Below, piece by piece: positions 53,759 to 62,835 of a DNA stretch of 64,000 bases (position 1 is the first letter of the stretch; every line of letters starts with the position of its first letter). The stretch is from Rheinheimera riviphila. Its GTDB lineage: Bacteria; Pseudomonadota; Gammaproteobacteria; Enterobacterales; Alteromonadaceae. The DNA is taken from the NCBI RefSeq assembly GCF_004005945.1, contig NZ_SACS01000001.1, positions 248,001-312,000 on the forward strand, in the 5' to 3' direction. A model generated the notes under the pieces. It was not told the origin of the DNA, searched no databases, and was given only the letters and a program-made list of their open reading frames with translations. A program made the position numbers and the translations under genes.

Positions 53759-55981
53759 TTAGAACCGGTAGCCAACAGACAAGCTCACAGTCCGTGGATC
53801 AGCGTAATAACCGGTAATGGTTTGCTCGCCAGCGAGCAGTGCAAAGTTGTAACCGGCAATCCGTACTTCTTTATTGCCTAAGTTACGACCCTGCAGTGAC
53901 ACATCCCAGTGACCGTCCGGGGCATACCAGGTGGCACCGGCGTTAAACAAGGTGTAGCTGCCAAAATCCAGCATCGAAGGCAGTTCGAAAATCTGCGTGT
54001 CGCTGCGGTGTGACATTGCCGCGTTGAGCACCAGCTCGCCACCGCCCACTTCCATCACATACTTACCACCAAAAGTACCGGTGAGTTTTGGCGTGTTGGC
54101 GAATGACCACAGGTTAGAAACATCAATCACTGATTGCGACGGAATATCAAACACCCGTACTTCATCAAAATTGGCGTCGGTGTAGCCGACAATCAGATTC
54201 AGTTGCAACGCATCTGTTGCTGCGAGTGTTGCTTCCAGCTCCAGACCATCAATACTGGCACTGGCAGCATTGAGCACTTGTGAAGCGACATTATTGCCAA
54301 CAGCGCGCTGTACTGTCACTTGCATATCATCATAAGCCGAGCTGAACACTGCGGCGTTTAAGCGCAGCCGACGTTCAAACCATTCACTTTTGACACCCAA
54401 TTCAAAGGTATCGACTGTTTCTGGCTGGTATGGCTGATCGGCGCTTGGGTTTAAGCTTTTCACCGCGCGCATATCAAAACCACCGGATTTAAAACCGTCG
54501 GTGTAGCTGCCGTAATACATCACGCTGTCAGTCGCCTGAAATTCAAAGCCCACCCGGGGTGAAAAATGATTAAAGCTGGCGCTGTTTTCGAAGTTCGTTT
54601 GCACCTGTAACACCGTGCCGCCACTGACCCGTGGGTGTTTGTTGCCTAAGTACATAAAGCGGAACACATTGGCGTCTTTGTCATCTTTGGTGTAACGACC
54701 ACCCAAGGTGAAGGACCACTGGTCACTGTACTGGTAAGAGCCTTGTGCATAAGCGGCGATGGAATCGGTATCGACACAACCCCCGTTTTCCACCGTCACA
54801 CCAGCACCGGCAACGATTACAGTGCCAAAAGCGCCACAAGCTTCGCCGTTAAAGCTATACAGACCAGAAGCAAATTTCAATTTATCGCTGTTGTACAGGA
54901 ACTGCAGCTCGTGCGAGGTTTGTTCGTCTTCATAAAACGCCGGCACGTCTAACGAGGCTAAACGGGTCGAGTCAAAGTCGATATTGGTGTCCGTCACGCC
55001 TTCACGTTTCGCCGAGACTGCTTTGATGGTCCAGTCGGCATTGACATCCCAGGTCATGGTCAATGACTGACCGCTGGTTTCGACCGAGTTGTCTTCCGGC
55101 ATTGAGGTATTGGAATCAAAGACGTTGCTTGGTGGCGCTTCTTTGGTCAGTAAACTTGGTGTCAGACGATGGCCACCTTTGGAATTTGAATCATCCTGAG
55201 TGTCATCGGCGGCAAAGGCAAACCGTAAATTATCCATAGCCTGATATTGCAGGCTGATGCGACCGGTGACGATATCTTTATCGTAGTTTTCCGCGCCGGT
55301 ATTTAAATAAGTACCAAAACCATCACGTTGATAAACAGCACCGGCAGCGCCGATAAACAGTTTGTCGGTAATGGCGGTTTGACCGGACAGTTTTAAATCT
55401 TGTTGGCCGTAACTGCCTAAAGTACCACGCACCGCGAATTCATTATCGCCACTCAGTGCTTTGGTGACATATTTCACCGCACCACCAATGGTGTTGCGGC
55501 CGTATAAAGTCCCTTGTGGGCCGCGCAATACTTCGATGCGTTCCACGTCATAAATATCCAACGCTGCGCCTTGTGGCCGCGCCATATAGACGTCGTCGAT
55601 ATAAATACCGACACCTGGTTCAAAACCCCACAGCGGATCTTGCTGGCCGATGCCGCGAATGTACGCTGTTAAGGTGCTGTTGGTGCCACGCGACACTTGT
55701 AACGTGGTATTCGGCGAGTACTGCTGCACTGAAGTGATGTTCTCAATGCCTTTTTGTTTTAAGTCTTCAGCACCGATGGATGTGACGGCAACCGGCACCG
55801 TTTGTAGATTTTCGGCAGTGCGCCGGGCTGTGACCTGGATCACTTCCAGCGCGGCAGACTCTTTGTCTTTGGCTGCTGCTTGTTGCTGGGCAGCGGCTGG
55901 TAATGCCGCGCCAAACAGCACACAACTGATGGCAACGGCGAGTAAAGTAGGTTGTAAGGCTTTGTTATTGTTATGGGCCAT
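53759..55981 (-). CDS. TonB-dependent receptor, substrate unknown
   Basis: A 740-residue outer-membrane receptor. The signal peptide covers MAHNNNKALQPTLLAVAISC through PAAAQQ, followed by a TonB-box-like LEVIQVTARRTAENLQTVPV. The plug has TAYIRGIGQQDPLWGFEPGV and IDDVYMARPQGAALDIYDVE, then LRGPQGTLYGRNTIGGAVKY. The barrel ends with LSVGYRF. The sequence type resembles receptors for small organic compounds as often as siderophores. It is divergent from the GntP permease and the exported MetX-like hydrolase, which may handle the same substrate. Confidence 0.92.
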   Translation of the reverse strand: MAHNNNKALQPTLLAVAISCVLFGAALPAAAQQQAAAKDKESAALEVIQVTARRTAENLQTVPVAVTSIGAEDLKQKGIENITSVQQYSPNTTLQVSRGTNSTLTAYIRGIGQQDPLWGFEPGVGIYIDDVYMARPQGAALDIYDVERIEVLRGPQGTLYGRNTIGGAVKYVTKALSGDNEFAVRGTLGSYGQQDLKLSGQTAITDKLFIGAAGAVYQRDGFGTYLNTGAENYDKDIVTGRISLQYQAMDNLRFAFAADDTQDDSNSKGGHRLTPSLLTKEAPPSNVFDSNTSMPEDNSVETSGQSLTMTWDVNADWTIKAVSAKREGVTDTNIDFDSTRLASLDVPAFYEDEQTSHELQFLYNSDKLKFASGLYSFNGEACGAFGTVIVAGAGVTVENGGCVDTDSIAAYAQGSYQYSDQWSFTLGGRYTKDDKDANVFRFMYLGNKHPRVSGGTVLQVQTNFENSASFNHFSPRVGFEFQATDSVMYYGSYTDGFKSGGFDMRAVKSLNPSADQPYQPETVDTFELGVKSEWFERRLRLNAAVFSSAYDDMQVTVQRAVGNNVASQVLNAASASIDGLELEATLAATDALQLNLIVGYTDANFDEVRVFDIPSQSVIDVSNLWSFANTPKLTGTFGGKYVMEVGGGELVLNAAMSHRSDTQIFELPSMLDFGSYTLFNAGATWYAPDGHWDVSLQGRNLGNKEVRIAGYNFALLAGEQTITGYYADPRTVSLSVGYRF

Positions 55982-56303
55982 AAGGCTTCTCCTGCTGATC
56001 GGCTATCTTATTTGTAAATTATGTTTGGTTCAATTTTTGGTAAAAACGTATTTGGTTGTGAGGTGTATACCCAAAATCATTGAAGTTGCAGGTAGGCGAC
56101 AAGTGATTGAGACCCCAGGAGCATAGTTGTCCTATGTGACTGGGGCGAAAGCACGAAGTCAACAACCCTGCAGCTTCAATGATGAAGGGGATTGTTGTCT
56201 CTACTTTAGGCCTATCTGACCAAATGTTAATCTGTACCTTAGTACTATAGAGATGTGAAGGCGGATAGATCAGACTGCAGAAAAAGCGAAGAAGGATGTT
56301 TTT
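55982..56303. other. Divergent region TonB receptor / GntP permease with ERIC element
   Basis: 322 bp between divergent starts, about 127 bp of which is ERIC copy D. The remaining sequence must hold both promoters; no NagR-type palindrome or other clear operator is present. Confidence 0.6.
56066..56192. repeat. ERIC element, full length but degenerate at one end (copy D)
   Basis: A palindrome of about 127 bp with an intact TATACCC left end and ACCCCAGGAGCATAG / TGTGACTGGGG core. The right end reads GGGGATT instead of GGGTATA, so it has decayed or been altered. It lies in the promoter region of the GntP permease gene. Confidence 0.85.
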
Positions 56304-57629
56304 ATGCTCGATGCTGCTCTGGGTTCGATGCTTGGCATGGCAGGTCTGCTGGCGGGTTTATTGCTGCTGATTTTGCTGACCATGCGTGGGTTTAACCTGT
56401 TTATTCTGGCGCCGCTCTGTGCCTTGCTGGTGGCGGTGACCAATGGTATTCCATTCTGGCAGACGGCTGGTAGCACTGATTTTATCCACGGTTATATGAA
56501 TGGTTTTGCTGGTTTTGTCAGCGCCTGGTTTTTAATGTTTTTATTAGGTTCTTTGTTCGGCAAACTGATGGAACATACCGGCGCTGCTGATGCGGTGGCG
56601 CTCGCGATCATCAACAAACTGGGGAAAGCCCACGCCGTGGCGGCAGTCGTTTTAGCCTGTGCGGTGCTCACTTATGGTGGCGTCAGCGTGTTTGTGGTGG
56701 CGTTTTCGGCGTACCCGATGGCGGTGAGTTTATTTAAAGACGCCAATCTACCGAGGCGGTTTATTCCGGCCGCCCTTGGCTTGGGTTCGGTGACCTTCAC
56801 CATGACCTCAGCCGGTTCGCCGGAAATTCAAAACTGGATCCCGATCCAATATTTAAAAACCTCACCTTATGCCGGCTGGGAAGTCAGCTTAGTCGTCGCA
56901 ATTTTTATGGCCGCAGTTGGTTATGCCTGGCTGCGCAATATGATTAACAACGCCGTCGCCAAGGGTGAAAAGTTTGAAGGACGCGACAGCGACCCAATCG
57001 TCGGTGGCCGTGCGCTGCCGCATCCAATGCTGGGGATTATTCCATTGTTGGTGGTGCTGGGTTTATCCAACTGGCTGCATCATAGTCTGCAACAAGCGGC
57101 GCTCATTGTTGCTCTTAGCGGTGGCGTACTGACCTTGTATTTATTAAATCGACGGTATGTGCAGAACCTGGACAAAGCACTGAATGATGGTGTCACCGGC
57201 GCGTTAATGGCGATAGGCAACACCGCCGCTGTGGTCGGTTTTGGTAGCGTCGCCAAGTTAACGCCGGCCTTTGATGCCGTGGTGCAACAAATGACCCATC
57301 TGCCGGGCCCTGAACTGTTAGGCGCTGCTGTTGCCGTCAGCGTGATCGCCGGTATCACTGGCTCTGCCTCCGGTGGACAAGTGATTGCACTACCAGAAAT
57401 CGCCCCGACTTATCTCGAACGAGGAGTGGACGCCGAACAATTGCACCGGGTGGTCGCCATTTCATCAGGCGCTTTGGATTCACTGCCGCATAACGGTTAT
57501 GTGGTGACCACTATTCGTGCTATCTGTGGTGAATCGCACCAAAATGCTTATGGCCCGGTGGCGATTGTGACGGTGATTGTGCCGCTGTTTGGCACTTTGC
57601 TGGCGATTGGTTTATTTGAATTGTTTTAA
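56304..57629 (+). CDS. GntP-family permease
   Basis: A 441-residue, about 12-helix permease of the GntP (gluconate:H+ symporter) superfamily. It has GFNLFILAPLCALLVAVTNG, LTYGGVSVFVVAFSAYPMAV, TMTSAGSPEIQNWIP and the C-terminal GALDSLPHNGYVVTTI region. Members transport gluconate, other hydroxy acids or 3-hydroxybutyrate; the HNGYVVTT segment resembles the hydroxybutyrate-like subgroup, but this is not decisive. AGGA precedes the ATG. It is followed after 12 bp by the exported MetX-like gene, so the two form an operon. Confidence 0.86.
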   Translation: MLDAALGSMLGMAGLLAGLLLLILLTMRGFNLFILAPLCALLVAVTNGIPFWQTAGSTDFIHGYMNGFAGFVSAWFLMFLLGSLFGKLMEHTGAADAVALAIINKLGKAHAVAAVVLACAVLTYGGVSVFVVAFSAYPMAVSLFKDANLPRRFIPAALGLGSVTFTMTSAGSPEIQNWIPIQYLKTSPYAGWEVSLVVAIFMAAVGYAWLRNMINNAVAKGEKFEGRDSDPIVGGRALPHPMLGIIPLLVVLGLSNWLHHSLQQAALIVALSGGVLTLYLLNRRYVQNLDKALNDGVTGALMAIGNTAAVVGFGSVAKLTPAFDAVVQQMTHLPGPELLGAAVAVSVIAGITGSASGGQVIALPEIAPTYLERGVDAEQLHRVVAISSGALDSLPHNGYVVTTIRAICGESHQNAYGPVAIVTVIVPLFGTLLAIGLFELF

Positions 57630-57641
57630 CCGGAGTTGCTG

Positions 57642-58886
57642 ATGTCTGTTTATATGTGCTCGTTTGATCTTGCAAAGCAACATCGTATTGCAAAACCCGG
57701 TTTTTGGCTGACTCTGGCGTTGTTACTGAATCTGTCGCTGCTGCTGTTTATGTTCCAGGCCGCCGCGGCAGAACCTTTGTTAGTCAAAAAACAAGCCTTT
57801 GAAATCAGTAACTTTAGAACCCAAAACCAGCAAACCATCAGCAAAGTGCGGGTTGGCTGGGAAGCCTATGGCAAACTCAACGCCGATAAATCCAACGTCA
57901 TTCTGATCACTCATTATTTTTCCGGCACTTCGCATGCCGCTGGTAAATATCTGCCTCAAGACGCAGTACCAGGCTATTGGGACGCCATTATTGGCCCGGG
58001 CAAAGCCATTGATACGAATAAGTTTTATGTTATCAGCAGCGATACTTTGGTCAATGCGAATGTCAAAGACCCTCATGTCATTACCACAGGTCCGGCAACG
58101 ATCAACCCCGCAACCGGCAAGCCCTATGGGCTGAGCTTTCCGGTCGTGACGATCCGTGATTTTGTTGAAGTGCAGCGTGCTTTGCTCGATAGCCTTGGTA
58201 TCAACAAACTCTATGCAGTGATTGGGCCTTCGATGGGTTCCTTTCAGGCGATTGAATGGGCCACTGTTTACCCGGAACGGGTGCAGCGGTTAGTGCCGGC
58301 CATTGGCACTGCCTATATCGACGCCTGGACCGCAGTGCGATTGGAGCGTTGGGCGCAACCCATTAAAAACGACCCACACTGGCAACAAGGTGATTATTAC
58401 GGTAAAACGCAGCAACCGGAAGCAGGCCTCGCCCGTGCATTGGCGTATATCACTCAGGATGCCTCCAACCCACAAGGTTTTAACAGCCGCTATCCAGACA
58501 TAGCAACGGATGCTGCCGCGCATCAGGATATTCTGGCCGAGCCACTGGCCTGGCAACAGCTGCTGGCACAAGCCAAATTAAGGGCGGTGCAGCAGGACGC
58601 TAATCATTTGCTGTATCTGGTACGCGCATCGCAACTATGGCGCGCCGGAATGGGCGATAACTGGCAACAAAGTATCAGACAAATCAAAGCCAAAACTTTA
58701 TTTTTACCTGCCACCGGTGACTTATTATTGCCGCCAGCAATGGCAAAACTTAGTCAACAACAGCTGCAAGCTACGGGAAATCAGGCGACGCTCACGGAAA
58801 TTCCGGGGCAATGGGGTCATTTAGATGGGGTTTTGGGGATTCAGGCGGTGGGTTCGCAGCTGGCAGAGTTTCTGACACAGCCTTAA
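57642..58886 (+). CDS. Exported homoserine O-acetyltransferase-like alpha/beta hydrolase
   Basis: A 414-residue alpha/beta hydrolase of the MetX-related family with an N-terminal hydrophobic signal (GFWLTLALLLNLSLLLFMFQ then AAAAEP) that is absent from true MetX. The nucleophile elbow is IGPSMGSFQ with Ser197. The Asp is in LPATGDLLLPP and the His in GQWGHLDG. The family segments THYFSGTSHAAG and PVVTIRDFVEVQRALLD are present. Export argues against a role in methionine synthesis; hydrolysis or transacylation of an imported ester is more likely. CGGAG lies six bases before the ATG at 57642. It is coupled to the GntP permease gene and followed by a terminator. Confidence 0.83.
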   Translation: MSVYMCSFDLAKQHRIAKPGFWLTLALLLNLSLLLFMFQAAAAEPLLVKKQAFEISNFRTQNQQTISKVRVGWEAYGKLNADKSNVILITHYFSGTSHAAGKYLPQDAVPGYWDAIIGPGKAIDTNKFYVISSDTLVNANVKDPHVITTGPATINPATGKPYGLSFPVVTIRDFVEVQRALLDSLGINKLYAVIGPSMGSFQAIEWATVYPERVQRLVPAIGTAYIDAWTAVRLERWAQPIKNDPHWQQGDYYGKTQQPEAGLARALAYITQDASNPQGFNSRYPDIATDAAAHQDILAEPLAWQQLLAQAKLRAVQQDANHLLYLVRASQLWRAGMGDNWQQSIRQIKAKTLFLPATGDLLLPPAMAKLSQQQLQATGNQATLTEIPGQWGHLDGVLGIQAVGSQLAEFLTQP

Positions 58887-58972
58887 TGTTGATTATCATG
58901 GTGCTTTGTTGTTCTGCTTTGTTTGACGGCTTAGTTTTGCGGCTCTGTTGTTTTGGCAACTCCCTGCCAGTT

Positions 58973-59009
58973 GCGACCAGACTGATGCCTTCAGCCTGGT
59001 CGCTTTTTT
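58973..59009 (+). terminator. Terminator of the GntP permease / MetX-like operon
   Basis: The outer stem GCGACCAG / CTGGTCGC with an inner CTGA / TCAG stem is followed by six T residues (59004-59009). It lies 87 bp past the MetX-like stop and directly before the convergent chemoreceptor stop. Confidence 0.9.
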
Positions 59010-59010
59010 A

Positions 59011-60630
59011 TTACAGCGTAAAACGCGAAACCGCCTGTGTCAGCCCGCTGGATAAGGCTTTTAACTCATGCGCGACTTTGCTGCTGTGCTGAGTCGCTTC
59101 GCTATTTTGCGCCGACATACCGGCAATTCGCTCGATATGCCCAGCTACTTCCTGACTGGCCGCATTTTGCTCATTCAGACTTAACGAAATTTGCTCAATC
59201 ACGCTTAGCACTTGCTTAAAGCTTTGTTGAATTTCCGCGATGGCGCTGCCCGCTTGCGCCGCCAGCTCCACGCCTTGATTTACTTGCACCACGCCGGTGC
59301 CCATTTGGCCAACGGCATCAGAAGTACCGGATAAAATCAGCCCAATCATGCCGGAAATTTCGCTAGTTGATTGGGTGGTCCGCTGCGCTAGCATCCGCAC
59401 TTCATCGGCCACCACCGCAAAACCACGGCCTTGTTCACCAGCTCGCGCCGCTTCTATCGCCGCATTGAGTGCCAGTAAGTTGGTTTGGTCGGCAATACCT
59501 TTGATGACACTAACAATATTGGAAATTTGTTCGGACTGTTTCCCCAGCTCTTCCATCCGGTTCGACGCCGTGCGCACCACCACGGCAATCCGCTCCATAC
59601 TGGCCACGGTATTGTTAATCACGGTGCCGCTTTGTTCGGCACGCTTACCGGAATCGGTGGCAATTTGATGTGCTTCTGATGAACTGCCGGACACATGATT
59701 AATACTGACACTCAGCTCTTCCACCGCTGCTGCAATCGACGATGAAGCCCGCGATTGTTCATTGGCAGAGGCATTGAGCTCTTCAGCGGTTGAAGCGACC
59801 ACTGAACTGGCTGAACTTAATTCGCCAGCCGCATGTTTAATTTCGCCCAGTAACTGACAAAGCTGGGTTTGCATCACATCAAGCCCCGCCAGCAATTCGG
59901 CAACTTCATCACCACCGCTGCTATCGATGCGGTTGTTTAGGCGCCCACCTGCGACTGCCGCCACCAGATTTTTCGCCACCGCGAGCCGTTGTTGCAGGGT
60001 GTTTTTCATATAAATTGCCATGCCAATGGCGACCACTAAAATCAGTACACCGCCAACAATCAAACTGGTAAAAGCCAGGCTTTTTGCCGCAGCAGCATCA
60101 GTGCTGCGGGTTTTCAGCTGAGCCCGCTCCACATCCATAAATTCGTCCAGCTCGGCGCGGATTTTATCCATATACATTTTGCCTTTGCCTTCAGACACAA
60201 ATGCAATCACCTGCTGGCGTTTCACCGGATCATCACCCGCGTCGCGACGCTGAGTTACCGCAGGCTCAATCGCATTTTCGAGCCACTGTTGGTACTGTTC
60301 TTCGATATCATCGACCAAAGCGGACTGCGCAGTATTACCGCGCATATAGTGTTTTAGTTGTGAAAGTTCGGCCTCGGCGCCTTTTTTACCGTCAAAGTAA
60401 GGAGCTAAAAAGCTTTCCTGACCGGTGATCACAAAACCGCGTTGCCCGGATTCAATGTTCATTAAATCTGCCGCTAGTAAGGTTCCTGTGCGGATAACAT
60501 CATAGGTCTGTTCATTCAGCTCAACCGCGGTCTGCATTTTTTGCATGCTGCTTAAAGAGGCCAAAGTCGATAATAAGACTAACAACAATACAATTCCAAA
60601 CGACAACATTAACTTCTTAATTAAGGTCAT
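59011..60630 (-). CDS. Methyl-accepting chemotaxis protein with CHASE3 sensor
   Basis: A 539-residue chemoreceptor. A first membrane helix (residues about 8-28) is followed by a CHASE3 periplasmic domain ([20 protein letters not shown]) and a second helix near 190-212 ([20 protein letters not shown]). A HAMP domain and the MCP signalling hairpin follow, with the conserved tip [20 protein letters not shown]. Glutamine/glutamate-rich methylation regions flank the tip. The ATG at 60630 has AGGAA upstream; a longer frame extends 46 codons without a receptor-like sequence. The ligand is unknown. It lies next to a solute-binding protein gene transcribed away from it. Confidence 0.95.
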   Translation of the reverse strand: MTLIKKLMLSFGIVLLLVLLSTLASLSSMQKMQTAVELNEQTYDVIRTGTLLAADLMNIESGQRGFVITGQESFLAPYFDGKKGAEAELSQLKHYMRGNTAQSALVDDIEEQYQQWLENAIEPAVTQRRDAGDDPVKRQQVIAFVSEGKGKMYMDKIRAELDEFMDVERAQLKTRSTDAAAAKSLAFTSLIVGGVLILVVAIGMAIYMKNTLQQRLAVAKNLVAAVAGGRLNNRIDSSGGDEVAELLAGLDVMQTQLCQLLGEIKHAAGELSSASSVVASTAEELNASANEQSRASSSIAAAVEELSVSINHVSGSSSEAHQIATDSGKRAEQSGTVINNTVASMERIAVVVRTASNRMEELGKQSEQISNIVSVIKGIADQTNLLALNAAIEAARAGEQGRGFAVVADEVRMLAQRTTQSTSEISGMIGLILSGTSDAVGQMGTGVVQVNQGVELAAQAGSAIAEIQQSFKQVLSVIEQISLSLNEQNAASQEVAGHIERIAGMSAQNSEATQHSSKVAHELKALSSGLTQAVSRFTL

Positions 60631-60958
60631 AGCGATTCCTATTTTGGCTTTGAGGCAGACAAGCAAACGGATGACTGGCAAAGTCAGGCATGAAACGTCC
60701 GTGGCTTGTGATGATGACGGCTGGGGGATCTGAATTGTTACAGTAACGGAGCCCTCATCGACCAGCATAGCCTAATTTGCCAGCCGAAACCGTTTAGCGG
60801 CGCTTAAACTGTAATTAATTCCAACCCTGAAGCTTTCTAAGATAGCGGATCAGTGATGAGCTTAATGTTGAACATTCCTTTTGCGGCGGAACATTCAGTT
60901 TATTCGGACAGAACCCAGCTATAATAACCACCATCTGAGTCTTATCTTTTCCTGTTGT

Positions 60959-61747
60959 ATGCATGTATGTAGTCTGATTGGATCTAGCCTGCTTGGCTTG
61001 TTGCTGTTTAGTAGCACTGCGCTTGCGACGGTGCCGCTGAAATTTTGTTATGAAGATAAAGTCCTGTTTCCCTATTATCTGGGCAGTGGTGCCCTGATCC
61101 CGGCCGATCGGCCTGGCGCGAGTATCGAACATTTAAAATTATTAATGCAAAAGGTGCCGCAACTGCAGCTAGAACTGGTGCGGATGCCCTGGAAACGCTG
61201 TCTGGCAGCGATGGCGAATAACGAAGTCGACGCCATCATCGCCAGTTATCATCCGGAGCGGGCCGAGTTTGTCCGGTATCCACTGTTGCAACAACAGCCT
61301 GATCCCAAACGCGCATTTGCCGAACATCAAACTTGCTTGGTCAGTCGTGAAGACGCCGAATGGAGTTGGGATGGCAAGCAGATTATTGGTGGTAATGAAA
61401 TTGTGATTGGCCGACCGCTGGGTTATGCCGCCATCACCAGCCCGGTCGGACAGAAGTTTCAGATGCACTACACCCTGTCCGGCACCATGGATTTAGACTT
61501 GCTGAAAAAAGGCCGCATTAACGCCGTCACCACTTTATGCAATATCAATGGTCAACCTTTTATCTCCAGTTTTATTGTAGAGCGTGGCTTAAAAGTGCTT
61601 TATCCGCCGCTTTATAGCAACACCGGTTATCTGGTATTCAGTGTCGATTTTTATCAAAGACAACAAGCTTTGGCCACGTTGTTATGGGAACAACTGGCAG
61701 TACATAAAGGCTCTGATATCTATCAGCGTTATCTGAACGAGCAATAA
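60959..61747 (+). CDS. Periplasmic solute-binding protein family 3-like
   Basis: A 262-residue exported protein. The signal peptide is MHVCSLIGSSLLGLLLFSSTALA, followed by TVPLKFCYEDKVLFPYY. It has the SBP_bac_3 pattern: ASIEHLKLLMQKVPQLQLEL and MPWKRCLAAMANNEVDAIIA. The ligand cannot be read. No permease of this type is adjacent, so it may be an orphan sensor-type binding protein, possibly feeding the nearby chemoreceptor. The ATG at 60959 gives a good signal peptide; the frame is open 26 codons earlier. No strong ribosome site is visible. Confidence 0.75.
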   Translation: MHVCSLIGSSLLGLLLFSSTALATVPLKFCYEDKVLFPYYLGSGALIPADRPGASIEHLKLLMQKVPQLQLELVRMPWKRCLAAMANNEVDAIIASYHPERAEFVRYPLLQQQPDPKRAFAEHQTCLVSREDAEWSWDGKQIIGGNEIVIGRPLGYAAITSPVGQKFQMHYTLSGTMDLDLLKKGRINAVTTLCNINGQPFISSFIVERGLKVLYPPLYSNTGYLVFSVDFYQRQQALATLLWEQLAVHKGSDIYQRYLNEQ

Positions 61748-61768
61748 CGGCGATGGTTGCGTCTGGAT

Positions 61769-62833
61769 TTAGGCCTGATTCACTGTTCTGGCAAAACAAA
61801 CCAAATCATCAATTTGCACGCGGATGCCAATCATTTCACCCAGTTGATGCTGGTGGTGGCTCGGCGCCAGGCAGCTGATCTGCTCATTTGAGCCTTGTGC
61901 AAAGTCTCCCACCTGCAGCTGATACAACATATGAGCGCCCCGAAAAGCCCGGCTCAGCACTTTTGCCCGTAGCGGACTGGCATCGTCATGCAGAATATCA
62001 TCCGGTCGTACCAATACATCGACGGCGCAGCCTGCGTCGAAGCCGGTGTGCTGCGGTTGTTGGAACACGCCAAGACAAGTTTTCACCTGAAATCCATCGA
62101 GCATGTCACCGCGGATCAAATCGCCCTGACCGATAAAATCGGCGACAAAACGGTTGGCCGGTTGATGATACAGCTGATACGGCGTGCCCCATTGTTGCAA
62201 GCTGCCGTGCGCCATCACGCCAATCCAGTCGGCCATGGCAAAAGCTTCGTGCTGGTCGTGAGTCACCATCACCGCTGTAATATTCAGCTGCTTTAAAATG
62301 CCACGGATATCCCGCGCTAGGCTGTCGCGTAGGTCTGCATCTAAACCGGAAAATGGTTCATCCAACAGCAATAACCGCGGCTCTGGCGCCAAAGCGCGGG
62401 CCAGCGCCACCCGCTGTTGCTGACCACCCGACAGCTGATGAATATAACGCCCCGCCATACCGGATAACCCAACCAGCTGTAGCAGTTGCTGCATTTTTTG
62501 CTGTTGTTGTGCTTTCGGTTGGCGCCACAAGCCAAAACAGATATTGTCGCCCACGGTTAAATGCGGGAACAACGCGTAATCCTGAAACACCACGCCAATT
62601 TGACGTTGCTCCGGGTTTTGCTGCACACCCAGCGCACTAACAACTTCGCCCGCGACCAGCACCTGGCCCTGACTCACCGGTTCAAAACCGGCGATGGCAC
62701 GCAGCAAACTGGTTTTACCGGAACCGGACGGGCCGACCAGACAGCCTATTTCACCGGCTTGTAGCGTAAAACTGATGGCTTTGACCACCTGCGATGATTG
62801 ATAAGCAACACTGACCTGCTGCAGCTGTAACAT
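61769..62833 (-). CDS. fbpC: ABC transporter ATP-binding protein, FbpC (ferric iron) type
   Basis: A 354-residue ATPase powering a binding-protein-dependent importer. It has Walker A GPSGSGKTSLL, signature LSGGQQQRVALARAL, Walker B LLLLDEPFSGLD and switch His in VMVTHDQHEAFAMAD. The C-terminal TOBE-like region starts near residue 240 (VLVRPDDILHDDASPL). Its partner, a two-domain permease of the ferric type, ends 2 bp upstream, which supports the iron or related cation assignment; thiamine or sulfate are less likely alternatives. Confidence 0.88.
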   Translation of the reverse strand: MLQLQQVSVAYQSSQVVKAISFTLQAGEIGCLVGPSGSGKTSLLRAIAGFEPVSQGQVLVAGEVVSALGVQQNPEQRQIGVVFQDYALFPHLTVGDNICFGLWRQPKAQQQQKMQQLLQLVGLSGMAGRYIHQLSGGQQQRVALARALAPEPRLLLLDEPFSGLDADLRDSLARDIRGILKQLNITAVMVTHDQHEAFAMADWIGVMAHGSLQQWGTPYQLYHQPANRFVADFIGQGDLIRGDMLDGFQVKTCLGVFQQPQHTGFDAGCAVDVLVRPDDILHDDASPLRAKVLSRAFRGAHMLYQLQVGDFAQGSNEQISCLAPSHHQHQLGEMIGIRVQIDDLVCFARTVNQA

Positions 62834-62835
62834 GG

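Noticed and set aside
57642-58886. Annotation as cytoplasmic MetX of methionine synthesis
   Set aside because: The hydrophobic signal segment, the GPSMGS rather than GGSMGG elbow and the permease operon context argue for an exported hydrolase-like relative.
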